This document shows, one piece after another, positions 17,656 through 26,957 of a DNA stretch of 64,000 nt; position 1 is the first letter of the stretch, and each line of letters begins with the position of its first letter. The stretch comes from Paenibacillus pabuli (GTDB lineage: Bacteria > Bacillota > Bacilli > Paenibacillales > Paenibacillaceae), in NCBI RefSeq assembly GCF_039831995.1, contig NZ_JBDOIO010000003.1, forward strand, positions 2,976,001-3,040,000, in the 5' to 3' direction. The notes below the pieces were generated by a model. That model worked only from the letters and a program-made list of their open reading frames with translations, had not been told where the DNA came from and made no database searches. The translations under genes and the position numbers were made by a program.

Positions 17656-17708
17656 AACCATCGCAGGAAGGAAGTCATCGGGAAGATGGCGCTGCGATGG
17701 TTTTTTTA
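17656..17708 (+). terminator. Rho-independent terminator after the S9 peptidase
   Basis: AACCATCGCAG pairs with CTGCGATGGTT, followed by a run of seven T. It is 30 bases after the peptidase stop. The 237 bases between here and the next gene hold nothing recognisable beyond promoter space. Confidence 0.85.
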
Positions 17709-17945
17709 TTTGTGTGAACTAAGCCTATTAGCCAAACAGCAGCTTTTATATAACGGTTAGAGTTGAAAGAGATCAAAAGACTACATAGGTCAGCATTGAA
17801 GTAAATGCTCAGTTGAATAAACCCAAGGAATTTGGACCATACCGTAGGGAGTTTAGAATCAGGTCAAGAGTTGCGAAAATAACGAATATATTAGATAATT
17901 ATCTGTCGATTGTGGTCGAATGAACGGATTAGAAGGGGGAACCTA

Positions 17946-19139
17946 ATGATGAAGAAAAACACATTTGATGAGCCGATTAATCGTCTCTCTACCGGTTCGG
18001 AAAAATGGGACGCACTTGAGGAAATCTTTGGCGTGGCGGATGCGCTCCCTATGTGGGTGGCTGATATGGACTTTGCCGCACCACCATCCGTTATCGAGGC
18101 ATTGCAGGCACGGATGGAACATGGCATTTTCGGTTACACCATGCGTACGGATGCATATCACGAAGCACTAAGAGGATGGATGGAACGACGCCACAACTGG
18201 AACATCAACGATGATTGGGTTGTGTTTACACCTGGGATCGTTCCAGCCCTAAGCATTGCCGTTCAACGTTTTACGGCACCGGGTGATGCTGTTGTGATTC
18301 AAACTCCAGTTTACGCCCCCTTCTACGAAGTGGTACGTGGCCAGGACAGAGAATTGATGACCAATCCCCTCCGTTTCGAAGACGGACGCTATTCCATGGA
18401 TCTGGATCATCTGGAATCCTGCCTGCAGACAGGCCGGGTGAAGATGCTCATCCTCTGCAGCCCTCATAATCCTGTTGGACGTGTATGGTCTCGGGATGAG
18501 CTTGAAGGCCTTGCTGCCCTGTGCGTGCAATATAATGTACTTGTGGTGTCGGATGAAATTCATGCCGATCTTGTACACCAACGCGGCACGCATACTCCGC
18601 TGTCCCAGATCTCGGAGGCCATCGCTGACCTAAGTATCATCTGCACGGCACCAAGCAAAACATTCAATATTCCCGGCCTATGCACCTCCAATATCATCAT
18701 TCCGAACGCCTCCTTGCGTGCATCCTTTGCCCAGGGCGTCAAAACGATGGGCCTCGCCAGCATCAGCACACTGGGCGCCATTGCAGCCGAGGCTGCTTAC
18801 AACGGAGCCGAACAATGGCTGGACGACTGCCTTGCCTATATTCGGGGAAACATGGAATACGTTCAGGAGTATGCGGCGAAGCACATGCCTGATGTAGGCA
18901 TAGATTTGCCTGAAGCGACTTATCTGCTCTGGATGGACTTCAGCAAGCTGGGTGTTCCCCAGGAAGAACTTGTACGGCTGCTCCTGAACGAAGCAGGTCT
19001 TGCCTTTAACGACGGTACCGCATTCGGACCGGAAGGCACGGGATACATGCGGATGAATGTCGCCTGTCCACGGTCCACCGTTGAAGAAGCCATGCGCAGA
19101 TTATCCCTGATGGTGAATCAATTGAACAAACAAAACTAA
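17946..19139 (+). CDS. PLP-dependent C-S lyase / aminotransferase, MalY-PatB family
   Basis: About 397 residues of fold-type I PLP enzyme. ADALPMWVADMDFAAPP near the N-terminus is the MalY/PatB signature. Also present are CSPHNPVGRVW, VSDEIHADLV (PLP-contacting Asp) and APSKTFNIPGL with the Schiff-base Lys238. Members cleave cystathionine or other cysteine S-conjugates, releasing the thiol, pyruvate and ammonia. The start is one of two adjacent ATGs after a GGGGG site at about 17936-17940. The upstream region shows no S-box or T-box that I can recognise. It is monocistronic, ended by a strong terminator. Confidence 0.88.
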   Translation: MMKKNTFDEPINRLSTGSEKWDALEEIFGVADALPMWVADMDFAAPPSVIEALQARMEHGIFGYTMRTDAYHEALRGWMERRHNWNINDDWVVFTPGIVPALSIAVQRFTAPGDAVVIQTPVYAPFYEVVRGQDRELMTNPLRFEDGRYSMDLDHLESCLQTGRVKMLILCSPHNPVGRVWSRDELEGLAALCVQYNVLVVSDEIHADLVHQRGTHTPLSQISEAIADLSIICTAPSKTFNIPGLCTSNIIIPNASLRASFAQGVKTMGLASISTLGAIAAEAAYNGAEQWLDDCLAYIRGNMEYVQEYAAKHMPDVGIDLPEATYLLWMDFSKLGVPQEELVRLLLNEAGLAFNDGTAFGPEGTGYMRMNVACPRSTVEEAMRRLSLMVNQLNKQN

Positions 19140-19151
19140 TGCCTATAAAAT

Positions 19152-19192
19152 AAGCCATCTTCCTCGATCAAGTCGAAGGAAGATGGCTTTTC
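19152..19192. terminator. Bidirectional terminator between PatB-like gene and metal ABC operon
   Basis: AAGCCATCTTCCT pairs with AGGAAGATGGCTT; a T run follows on the plus strand and T-rich sequence on the minus strand. It lies between two convergent genes. Confidence 0.85.
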
Positions 19193-19204
19193 TTATCATT
19201 ACAG

Positions 19205-19807
19205 CTAGGTTACAGGCATGGGAATGATTCGGTCACTGAGTCTATTCAGCAGGTCCAGGTCATGACTGATCACAAGCAGCCCCAAATTACGCTGTCGCGC
19301 CGTTGTCATTACGGTATGCCAGATCTGGGCTTGCGTGATGGCATCCAGCATCGTTGTCATCTCATCCGCAATCAGGTAACGTGTTTCCTTGCCCAGTGCG
19401 CGGGCCACGCAGAAGCGCTGCAGCTCTCCACCAGACAATTCATCCGGTCTGCGATCCAGCCACTCAGGCTGAATGCCGAGAGCATTCAGAATGGGATGTT
19501 CCGCCATCTCGGCTTCATGTAACACACGTCGCATTCGCCAGCGTGGGTTGACTGCTTTTTCCGGGTGCTGAAATACAAGTTGAACCGGACAGACTCCAGC
19601 TCGGGGAAGCGGCTTCCCGTCCATCAGCACTTCTCCTGCCATTGGTTCTGCATACCCTGCCAGGATGCGTCCCAGGCTCGTTTTGCCAGATCCACTGGGT
19701 CCCCACAATCCTACAACTTCTCCCTGCTCCAGCTTCAGGTTCATATCCCGAAATATCCAATGGTTTTTGTCGTATCCATAGCTGACATTCCGTGCTTCAA
19801 GTGGCAT
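19205..19807 (-). CDS. Metal/peptide ABC transporter ATP-binding protein (second ATPase, CntF/NikE-like)
   Basis: 200 residues, shorter than the usual 250 or more because it lacks the C-terminal oligopeptide-transporter extension. Walker A GPSGSGKT near 35-42; signature LSGGELQRF; Walker B YLIADEMTTMLD; H-loop ISHDLDLL. It is the last gene of a five-gene importer operon and overlaps the upstream ATPase by 11 bases. GAGGTG precedes the ATG. It supplies half of the ATP hydrolysis that drives import. Confidence 0.88.
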   Translation of the reverse strand: MPLEARNVSYGYDKNHWIFRDMNLKLEQGEVVGLWGPSGSGKTSLGRILAGYAEPMAGEVLMDGKPLPRAGVCPVQLVFQHPEKAVNPRWRMRRVLHEAEMAEHPILNALGIQPEWLDRRPDELSGGELQRFCVARALGKETRYLIADEMTTMLDAITQAQIWHTVMTTARQRNLGLLVISHDLDLLNRLSDRIIPMPVT

Positions 19808-20750
19808 GAATGCACCTCACTTCTCCGCCTCGCAGCTTCCTCAATTCAGGATGTTGATCTGTACACGCAGGGGTCGCAGCAGTACAGCGGGGTGCAAACG
19901 GGCAACCGCTTCCCCTCCGCTGATTCGCTAGTGGCTGAGAGCCCGGGATGGGCTGGAAGCCATTTTGCGGTAAAGCATTCCACAGTGCACGTGTATAAGG
20001 ATGTCTCAATCCATCTCCTGTGTTCGTAAAATCCGCGACCTGTGCGATCTCCACACAGGAACCGGCATAGAATACAGCGATACGATCTGCTGCAGTCAGT
20101 GCCGAGGCAATGTCATGGGTAATCCACAGGATGCCTGCCCCCCGGTCAGCCATGTCCCGGAATTGCTTCATTGTGTCTGCCAGCACTTCGGGATGGATTC
20201 CCGGTGTCGGCTCATCTGCAATAATCAGCTTGGGCTCACCGGAAGTCGCCGTTGCCATGAGTACCCGCCGTGCCATGCCTCCGGAGAGCTCATATGGATA
20301 CTTCTTGCTGGTTCCCTTGGGCAATTGATAGCGATCCGTAAGTTCCCTCTCAGCCTTATGCATCTGTAACCTGGAGGATTCCCGGCGCTCACCCGACTTC
20401 CGGTGAACTGGCTGAACCTGCTTACCTACCTTGAGCAGCGGGTCCAGGTGAGTAACCGATTGAGGGATGTACACCAGTTCATCTCCGCGCAGACGAAGCT
20501 GCCGCTCTCTCGTCAGCGGTTCTTCAGCATAACAGATCTGTCCCTCAAGCCTGGCACTGGCAGGAAGGATGCCCATAATCGCTTGTGCCAGCACGCTTTT
20601 GCCCGATCCACTTGCACCTACGACAGCTACAATCTCGCCTTCGTTCACGGTCAGATCCAGATCCTGAATGACCTCGCTCTCCTCATGTGCAAACCAGCCA
20701 CGAGCTCGTCTAAATGAAACGGAGACCCCTTTTACTTCAAGAAGAGCCAT
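19797..20750 (-). CDS. Metal/peptide ABC transporter ATP-binding protein (first ATPase, CntD/NikD/OppD-like)
   Basis: 317 residues. Walker A GASGSGKS near 42-49; signature ELSGGMARRVLMA; Walker B KLIIADEPTPGIHP; H-loop ITHDIASAL. The C-terminal region carries the oligopeptide-transporter ATPase extension with a four-cysteine pattern (SGCPFAPRCTAATPACTD), which in this family can hold an iron-sulfur cluster. It follows the permease gene by two bases and has its own GGAGG site. Confidence 0.9.
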   Translation of the reverse strand: MALLEVKGVSVSFRRARGWFAHEESEVIQDLDLTVNEGEIVAVVGASGSGKSVLAQAIMGILPASARLEGQICYAEEPLTRERQLRLRGDELVYIPQSVTHLDPLLKVGKQVQPVHRKSGERRESSRLQMHKAERELTDRYQLPKGTSKKYPYELSGGMARRVLMATATSGEPKLIIADEPTPGIHPEVLADTMKQFRDMADRGAGILWITHDIASALTAADRIAVFYAGSCVEIAQVADFTNTGDGLRHPYTRALWNALPQNGFQPIPGSQPLANQRRGSGCPFAPRCTAATPACTDQHPELRKLRGGEVRCIHAT

Positions 20751-20752
20751 GG

Positions 20753-21733
20753 TTATCCTCCCTCCCTTGAACTACCTGTCCCTGTCAACACTTTCAAACT
20801 GTTCCCGAGCACATCAAAGGCACGAACGACCAATAACAGCGCCAGCCCCGGGAAAAAAGCAAGCCACCACATGCCTGCGGACAGATATCTCATCGACTCT
20901 GACAAAATAATCCCAATGGCCGGTTGCTGCGGCGACAGCCCAAGCCCCAGAAATGTAATTGCAGCTTCATGCAGAATGGCATGAGGGAAGATCAGCAATG
21001 TACCCACGAACAACTGTGGAACCAAGTGAGGAAGCATGTGCTGTACAGCAATCCGAAACCGGGATTGGCCCAGCCTGCGGGAAATATGAATAAATTCTGC
21101 CGATTTCAGCTGAATCATCTCCGCACGAACAATCCGGGCCAGATTCGGCCAGTGAGTCAGGGCGATGGCAGTCGCCACACCAGGCAGGCCTCCACCGAAG
21201 ACAAAGGCCAGCATCACGAGCGACACCAGATGAGGCACACTCAGGAACAGATCGATTAGCCATGAAACCACCCTGTCGGCAAGCTTGCCTGAAGCAGCGA
21301 TCAATCCCAGCACTAGCGCCACGATCCCTCCTCCGCACGCGGCAAGCAAACCAACCTGAATGCTGGTCGTCAATCCCTTCAGCGTACGCATGAACATGTC
21401 CCGTCCCAACCAGTCCGTGCCGAAGGGATGTACCCATACCGGGGCCAAATTCCGGTCTCTCAACGAAGTTAGCGTGGATTCTGCGGGGAGTACGAACCCA
21501 GCCAGCCATACGATAACAATCCAGCCGAGCGCCAAACTCCCCCAGATCAGGGCTCGTTTGCGCGGGTTGGCATAGCTCCGCTGCTTCTCGAAACGAGAAC
21601 GCCCAGAAGATAATCCAGCTTGACGCCTCCACGGGTTACCGTGATTCCGCTTCTCCGTTTCTTCAGATCTCCCTGACCGCAGCCGCGGCACAGTACGAAT
21701 GGGTCTGGAGGACTGCTCCATTTCCTGCTTCAT
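20753..21733 (-). CDS. ABC transporter permease (CntC/NikC/DppC-like)
   Basis: 326 residues. About five or six membrane helices begin near residue 65. The EAA loop reads RIAVQHMLPHLVPQLFVGT, and HPFGTDWLGRDMFMRTLKG is typical of NikC/DppC. An odd feature is a 60-residue, very Arg/Ser-rich cytoplasmic N-terminus before the first helix, longer than family members usually have, with no later start codon that would keep helix 1. It overlaps the upstream permease by four bases; a GGAGG site lies inside that gene's end. Confidence 0.9.
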   Translation of the reverse strand: MKQEMEQSSRPIRTVPRLRSGRSEETEKRNHGNPWRRQAGLSSGRSRFEKQRSYANPRKRALIWGSLALGWIVIVWLAGFVLPAESTLTSLRDRNLAPVWVHPFGTDWLGRDMFMRTLKGLTTSIQVGLLAACGGGIVALVLGLIAASGKLADRVVSWLIDLFLSVPHLVSLVMLAFVFGGGLPGVATAIALTHWPNLARIVRAEMIQLKSAEFIHISRRLGQSRFRIAVQHMLPHLVPQLFVGTLLIFPHAILHEAAITFLGLGLSPQQPAIGIILSESMRYLSAGMWWLAFFPGLALLLVVRAFDVLGNSLKVLTGTGSSREGG

Positions 21734-22725
21734 GTTAACAGTTCCTCCTTCATCCGCGGATCAATGAACCGATAGAGAATGTCTGCCAGCAGATTGCCGG
21801 TAAAAACAAAGATCGTACTGCACAGTACAAGTCCGAGCAGCAGCGGCACATCCCCTCGCAGTCCAGCCTGAACGGTGGCCTGTCCCAGGCCAGGATAAGA
21901 AAATACCTGTTCTGCAAGAACAGCTCCTCCAAACAGTTCACTAAATGAAGCAAACTGCAGCGTTAACGCAGGCAGCACGACATGTCTGAACCCATGCCTG
22001 CGGAACAGCTGCACGCCTCGTTCGCCCCTAGCTCTGGCGAAGAGTATATAGTCCGAATCCAGCACATCCAGCAGCTTCTGGCGGGTATGCAGGGCAATGG
22101 CTGCCACACCGGTCAGACTCAGGGTTAATGCAGGAAGAACCATATGTATGGCTCGATCTGTCCATGTGACCTGATCGGCTGCCATCCCTGCGGGAACCCC
22201 CAGGCCAACTGGAAGCCAGCCCAGCCACACGCCGAACAGCATGAGCAGCAGCAAGGCCATCCAGAATACCGGAGTGGAAGCCAGCGTATAGCAATACCAA
22301 CAGATCAAGCGATCCAGCAAGGATTCCCGTTTCATTGCTGCGACTACACCCAGACTGAAGCCAATCAGTCCGGATAAAATCCATGCCACCGCCATAAGCG
22401 CAACAGAATTCAGGAATCGTTCCTGAATGATATCCGCAACCGGCTGCCTGTAGATCATCGACGTTCCCAGATCACCCTGGAGCAGCGCCTGTCCCCAGTT
22501 GAATAGACGCTGGGCAGGCGGGTCATTCAATCCCCACCGTTCTTCAATAAGACTTCGCTGCTCGGCGCTCACTCTGATCATGTCTCCCCCGATGTAGGCC
22601 TCAATCGGGTCCACAGGCGAGAACTGCATCAATATAAAAGCCACCACGCTGACTCCTGCCAACAGCGATAGGAGTCGCAGCAGCTTCACTCCAACAAACC
22701 TTCCCCATTCAAGAATGCCTGTCAT
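21730..22725 (-). CDS. ABC transporter permease (CntB/NikB/DppB-like)
   Basis: About 331 residues. The family N-terminus is visible (LLRLLSLLAGVSVVAFILMQ, then SPVDPIEAYIGGD), followed by LNDPPAQRLFNWGQALLQGD and the EAA-type loop ARGERGVQLFRRHGFRHVVL. There are about six helices. The frame is open to a TTG at 22740, but ATG at 22725 has AGGAG seven bases upstream and is preferred. It lies 42 bases after the binding-protein gene. Confidence 0.9.
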   Translation of the reverse strand: MTGILEWGRFVGVKLLRLLSLLAGVSVVAFILMQFSPVDPIEAYIGGDMIRVSAEQRSLIEERWGLNDPPAQRLFNWGQALLQGDLGTSMIYRQPVADIIQERFLNSVALMAVAWILSGLIGFSLGVVAAMKRESLLDRLICWYCYTLASTPVFWMALLLLMLFGVWLGWLPVGLGVPAGMAADQVTWTDRAIHMVLPALTLSLTGVAAIALHTRQKLLDVLDSDYILFARARGERGVQLFRRHGFRHVVLPALTLQFASFSELFGGAVLAEQVFSYPGLGQATVQAGLRGDVPLLLGLVLCSTIFVFTGNLLADILYRFIDPRMKEELLT

Positions 22726-22767
22726 ACCATCTCTCCTCAATGTCGGTCAGAACTCGCACTATATTGC

Positions 22768-24411
22768 CTACTTCGAGTTATCATCCCAGGACCATTCCTC
22801 CAGATTGGATGTCACCGGCCAGCCATGTCCATGTGGGTGAATCTGTTGTTCACCAATGTTCAAGCCATCCTTCACCAGATACAGGTGATCAATATTGACC
22901 AGCCATGCCCAAGGGGCGTCGCCCTGATAACTGAATCCCGTCGTCCCGTCCCACTCTGCCTTCTGCCAGAACGGAAGGGCTTCCCCTTCACTCGTAGCTT
23001 GGAGAGCCTGCTGCATCCAGCTATCCACCGCCGGGTTGGAATACAGCCCCACATTGTAGTATCCCTCCCCCTTGTGCGTGCTGCTGTACAGATTGTAGGT
23101 TTCCAGCGGGTCATGACTTCCCCATCCGAATAACACGGCATTGGCGTAAGCCTGCTTTTTCGTCTCTTCACGGCTCTTGCCTTCCACATTGATTTTGATG
23201 CCAGCCTGGGCGGCCATATCCGCTGCAGCAAGGGCAATGGATTGTCTGGTCAGATCTCCTGCAAAATAGAGCAGGTTGAACTCGGCGTCCATACCGTTTT
23301 TCTCCACCACGCCATCACCGTCTGTATCTGTCCAGCCGCCAGCCGTCAGTATCCGCTGCGCTTCTTGAACATCCGCATCTGCGAATACAGCCTCCGGATT
23401 GCCCCAAGGCAGATCATCACTGACCGAATAGGCAGGACGACCATGACCCTCCAGCACGCCTTCAACCAATGCATTACGGTCAATGGCTACGTTCACCGCT
23501 TGGCGGATAGCAAGGTCGGACGTCACATCGTTCCCAGCAGGGAAACCATCAGCGGAAGTACCGCCCGCAGGCTGCATTGGGAACATGATTCCCCGGTTAT
23601 CCACGGTTTTGACCGATTCCAGCGTCATGCCGCTTACCTCCTGCTTGCTGAATGCGGCGGGAATGGCTGCAATGTCAACTGATCCCGCTTGGGCTGCCGC
23701 AAAGGCTGCATCCTCGTCCAGGTAGAGAAATGTCAGTTTGCGGAATGCAGACTTTTGACCGTAGTATTGCTCGTTTGCTTCTACAATCGCCTGTTGTCCC
23801 TTATCCCACTGCACCAGCTTGTACGGACCGGAGCCGACAGGATGCTCAGCATAATCGGAGCCATAGGCATGTTCAGGCACAATTCCAAGTGTAGTCAGGA
23901 TACTGATAAACGTGGACTGCGGAGACTTCAATGTAAACACGACCGTTGTTGAATCGGGAGCCTGCACTTCGGCCATATTCGTCAAATCGATAACCGATCC
24001 GCTGCTGGCCGCTGTTTCAAATGTGAACTTAACATCTTCCGCCGTCAGCGGTTCACCATCCGAGAACTTCACGTCATCCCGCAGGGAAATGGTCCATGTG
24101 AGCCCGTCTTCACTAACGGAATGGTCCGTTGCCAGGTCATTGACCAGATGCAGCTTGGCATCTCTTTTCAGTAGAGTACTCTGGAAAAGCGGCGAGCCGT
24201 ACTGCCCCCAGCCTGTTGTCGGATCAAACCCGCCTTCCGGCTCTGTCCCTACCGCAAGCACCAGCTCATCCCTCGGGTGAGAAGCTGCAAGTGCCTGGCT
24301 CTCTTGAACCGATGAAGCACCTTGCGTACATCCTGCGAGTCCAACTGCACACAACAGCAAAAGACTAAGCCCTGCCTGACTTGAACGTTTTCTCCATGAA
24401 ATTCCGTGCAT
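22768..24411 (-). CDS. Metal-complex-binding lipoprotein of an ABC importer (CntA/NikA-like)
   Basis: 547 residues. A lipoprotein signal ends at LAGC, with lipidated Cys28. The body is a family-5 solute-binding protein. FDPTTGWGQYGSPLFQSTLL near residues 58-77 and the C-terminal NIGEQQIHPHGHGWPVTSNL are the stretches that mark the CntA/nickel group rather than plain oligopeptide binders. It therefore probably captures nickel, cobalt or a metal-metallophore complex outside the membrane. It is first in the operon with a GGGGGAAAAGGG site. No metallophore synthesis genes are nearby; NikR lies at 61.5 kb. Confidence 0.88.
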   Translation of the reverse strand: MHGISWRKRSSQAGLSLLLLCAVGLAGCTQGASSVQESQALAASHPRDELVLAVGTEPEGGFDPTTGWGQYGSPLFQSTLLKRDAKLHLVNDLATDHSVSEDGLTWTISLRDDVKFSDGEPLTAEDVKFTFETAASSGSVIDLTNMAEVQAPDSTTVVFTLKSPQSTFISILTTLGIVPEHAYGSDYAEHPVGSGPYKLVQWDKGQQAIVEANEQYYGQKSAFRKLTFLYLDEDAAFAAAQAGSVDIAAIPAAFSKQEVSGMTLESVKTVDNRGIMFPMQPAGGTSADGFPAGNDVTSDLAIRQAVNVAIDRNALVEGVLEGHGRPAYSVSDDLPWGNPEAVFADADVQEAQRILTAGGWTDTDGDGVVEKNGMDAEFNLLYFAGDLTRQSIALAAADMAAQAGIKINVEGKSREETKKQAYANAVLFGWGSHDPLETYNLYSSTHKGEGYYNVGLYSNPAVDSWMQQALQATSEGEALPFWQKAEWDGTTGFSYQGDAPWAWLVNIDHLYLVKDGLNIGEQQIHPHGHGWPVTSNLEEWSWDDNSK

Positions 24412-24654
24412 GTTTCCCTTTTCCCCCTTTTGAAATTGACCACTTGCTCTCCTCTAGAAGGTGCAGCAATCCTCCCACCAGATTCGTTCCAGTTCATATT
24501 CGTGTTACTATTTTTAGCAATTGTAGCACAATAACAAAATTACGTGTCAATAAAGTTAACTTCAGAATCCATATATTTTCATTTATAAAGATGTTCAGAA
24601 GAATTGGACTGGAATTATTGAATTTCACAAATCAATAAGTAAGAATAGATGACA
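24412..24654. promoter_or_regulatory. Upstream region of the metal ABC operon
   Basis: AT-rich leader before the binding-protein gene. A loose dyad GTTACT...AATAAC with a 20-base gap lies around 24505-24536. Long spacing is what NikR sites show in other bacteria, but the arms are short and imperfect, so this is only a place to look. Confidence 0.3.
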
Positions 24655-24689
24655 ACAGAAAAAGACTGTTGGTGATGAACCAGCAGTCT
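24655..24689 (-). terminator. Rho-independent terminator of the small membrane-protein gene
   Basis: On the minus strand, AGACTGCTGGT pairs with ACCAACAGTCT (one mismatch), followed by five T. It is about 110 bases past the 76-residue membrane-protein gene. Confidence 0.7.
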
Positions 24690-24800
24690 AACTGAATAAG
24701 GATATGAAGTTACAGGATGAAGAGCTATATAAATAGGACCTCAATCATAAGCTTACCAAATGGCATACTCTCAAAACGTGGGCTATGAAATTGTGAATAA

Positions 24801-25031
24801 CTACTTTGTTGACTTCTCTGCGGATACACTTAATGCACTTATTGAACCAAATACCCAAACAAAAGCTAAAAGATAAATCAATTTAACTTGGGTATCTTCG
24901 TGAAAAATCAGAATACAGAAGAATAGGATAACTCCTGCAATCATTTGAATAGACATCATTGATCTTCTGAAGTAGATTGGAGCGAAAAAACATATTATAC
25001 CCGCTAGAAAAATAAACGGTTCTTCAGCCAT
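24801..25031 (-). CDS. Small membrane protein (76 aa), unknown function
   Basis: A 76-residue protein with three hydrophobic segments at about 5-20, 28-44 and 49-67, short charged turns and a polar C-terminus (SAEKSTK). The ATG at 25031 has GGGAG nine bases upstream and a terminator lies downstream, so it looks like a complete small gene. No family is recognised. Confidence 0.6.
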   Translation of the reverse strand: MAEEPFIFLAGIICFFAPIYFRRSMMSIQMIAGVILFFCILIFHEDTQVKLIYLLAFVWVFGSISALSVSAEKSTK

Positions 25032-25369
25032 GTGCCTGCACTCCCTTACTTTTTATGAGAAAGACCTCTATTACCATATCATGGAGTTGAAGAATGGAAA
25101 TATGGAAACAAGTTACCACGCTCAACTGCTTGTTAGTTCAACCGGCAGCCGCTCAATTTTAAACCCCCTCCAAAAAATATCTGCAAACTCACTTATTTTT
25201 GTACAATGGATTCTGTCTATTATTATGATAATATAACAAGGTAATATGTTCCAGATCATGGTATATTTCTATTATTAAATCATATAAGGAGAGCGCCAAG
25301 AATCATACATAGTTGAGATCAACGAAATCAGAGAATGAATCCAAATACTAAATTTTTAAGGAGTTTACT
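25032..25369. other. AT-rich intergenic region
   Basis: 338 bases between the divergent small membrane-protein gene and the LRR gene. An AT-rich block with TATTATTATGATAAT near 25217-25232 may be the promoter of the LRR gene. Nothing else is recognised. Confidence 0.35.
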
Positions 25370-26128
25370 ATGCCTAATCAATTCGTAAAAAGTCTAATCG
25401 TATTGTGTTTGATGATTTTAGTAATACCAACCACAACCATTTTGGCAGCTTCAGTCGTTAAGGATCCAGTGTTGGCACAAGTCATTCGAGCAGATCTGAA
25501 GCTATCGGGTAAAAAAGAACTGAAAGCAAGCCATCTAAAAAAATTAAAATCCTTGTATTCAATGGATGGAAAAAGTAAGATTTCAAGTCTGCAAGGACTT
25601 GAATATGCAGTTAACGTAGTGGAATTAGTCCTACCCGGCCATAAAATCAAAAATATAAAACCAATTTCCAAGCTGACAAAAATAAACCTATTGGCTTTAG
25701 ACGGAAATCAAATTACAGATCTATCTCCACTTTCAGGATTACGCAATTTGGAAAGTTTATTGATTAGCGATAACCAAATAAGAAGTCTAGAACCTTTGAA
25801 AAATTTACGCCATCTTACAAGTTTGCTTGCCAGCGGGAATCAGGTATCGGACTTAAGGCCCCTTCAGAAGACGAATCTTGAATGGATCATTATGGACCAT
25901 AATCGGATTCAGGATTTGACACCATTAAAGAACCATCCAACTTTACAATATCTTTATCTGCAAGATAACCTCATTCAGGATATTGCTGTGCTTGAAACGA
26001 TTCCTCATTTAACCGAGGTATATCTAGGCAATAACCCGCTGAATGAGCATGCGGAGCAGGTCGTAAAAAATTTAGAGAAGAACGGAGTCATTGTAAGCCT
26101 GGAGATCAATGAAGCAGATGAATCTTAA
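25370..26128 (+). CDS. Secreted leucine-rich-repeat protein (internalin-like repeats)
   Basis: 252 residues. A signal peptide covers residues 1-27 (hydrophobic, then ILAAS). A short helical cap follows (DPVLAQVIRADLKLSGKKEL). Then come about seven 22-residue internalin-type repeats from about residue 65 to 235 (pattern LxxLxLxxNxIxDLxPL, for example NLLALDGNQITDLSPLSGL). No cell-wall sorting signal or anchor domain is present, so it is probably released or bound by contact. It is clearly related to the LRR protein at 31867-33021; both share the SLQGLEYAVNV entry segment. The ATG has an AAGGAG site, and a terminator follows. Confidence 0.88.
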   Translation: MPNQFVKSLIVLCLMILVIPTTTILAASVVKDPVLAQVIRADLKLSGKKELKASHLKKLKSLYSMDGKSKISSLQGLEYAVNVVELVLPGHKIKNIKPISKLTKINLLALDGNQITDLSPLSGLRNLESLLISDNQIRSLEPLKNLRHLTSLLASGNQVSDLRPLQKTNLEWIIMDHNRIQDLTPLKNHPTLQYLYLQDNLIQDIAVLETIPHLTEVYLGNNPLNEHAEQVVKNLEKNGVIVSLEINEADES

Positions 26129-26145
26129 TAAATCACATACAGCAC

Positions 26146-26180
26146 AAATAAGGCCGTTATATATTAACGACCTTATTTTT
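26146..26180 (+). terminator. Rho-independent terminator after the LRR gene
   Basis: AAATAAGG-C-CGTTA pairs with TAACG-A-CCTTATTT (one mismatch) over a TATAT loop, followed by a T run, 18 bases past the LRR stop. Confidence 0.85.
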
Positions 26181-26381
26181 GTATGGCAAAATCAACTTAA
26201 GTCAGACGAGCGTATTTCCACTCGTTATTGCAGCTCTTCACTACCTCCTCAATCAAGGGAAAATTCGACTACCGATTGTTCGTTAGTCCAGTGCAAACAA
26301 AAAAATAAAAAAAGAACCGAACCTTTTTCTGAAAGAGAGACAATATAGTGTGTAAGCTGCTTACTCAGGAGGGCCCTCTGA

Positions 26382-26957
26382 ATGGAAAGTGAATATATGT
26401 ATCAATTACTCACAAAAATGAAAGATGGTGATCAACAGGCGTTTCACACGATGTATGATGCCACTTATCAGGACGTCTATCGGACCGTTACCTTTCTGGT
26501 GGATCATCAGCAGGATCGGGAAGATGTCATGAATGAGATTTATATGCAAATGTGGACCTCACTGGCCAACTACGATACGAGTAGACCTTTTCACTTCTGG
26601 TTGCACGGCTTGGTGATCCGTCAAGTGCAGAGATTTCGGGTCAAGAGCTGGCGGAGATTCCGAATTTTTGAACGCATCTGTTCCTTCTCTCGGGAAGAAC
26701 CTCATTGGGATCAACCTTCTGTGTTGACGAGTGGGACGAACGACATGATATCGCAGGCCATTAAGAAACTGACCGACAAACAGCGAACGGTGATTATCCT
26801 CCGCTTTTTTCATGACTATACGCTCGAGGAAACTGCGACTTTGCTCGATATTCCATTGGGAACAGTCAAGTCGAGATATCATGCTGGCCTGCAGGCGCTT
26901 CGAAAAAACATTTGGAATCTCCCCCCAGAAAGGATGGAAAAGATCAATGACTATTGA
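26382..26957 (+). CDS. Sigma-70-family (ECF) RNA polymerase sigma factor
   Basis: 191 residues. Region 2: HTMYDATYQDVYRTVTFLVD, then DREDVMNEIYMQMWTSLANY and FHFWLHGLVIRQVQRFR. Region 4: LTDKQRTVIILRFFHDYTLE, then LDIPLGTVKSRYHAGLQALR. The ATG has an AGGAGG site. It overlaps the following gene by 11 bases, and that gene encodes a membrane or secreted partner, so this is a sigma/anti-sigma module. It is separate from the two other modules in the window and has a different kind of partner. Confidence 0.88.
   Translation: MESEYMYQLLTKMKDGDQQAFHTMYDATYQDVYRTVTFLVDHQQDREDVMNEIYMQMWTSLANYDTSRPFHFWLHGLVIRQVQRFRVKSWRRFRIFERICSFSREEPHWDQPSVLTSGTNDMISQAIKKLTDKQRTVIILRFFHDYTLEETATLLDIPLGTVKSRYHAGLQALRKNIWNLPPERMEKINDY

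Noticed and set aside
17709..17945. S-box or T-box riboswitch ahead of the MalY/PatB-like gene
   Set aside because: I looked for the conserved helix and specifier/antiterminator elements and found none; the space is short and unstructured.
24505..24536. Zur or Fur box before the metal importer
   Set aside because: The dyad is short and imperfect and matches neither the Zur nor the Fur consensus; it is listed only as a place to look.
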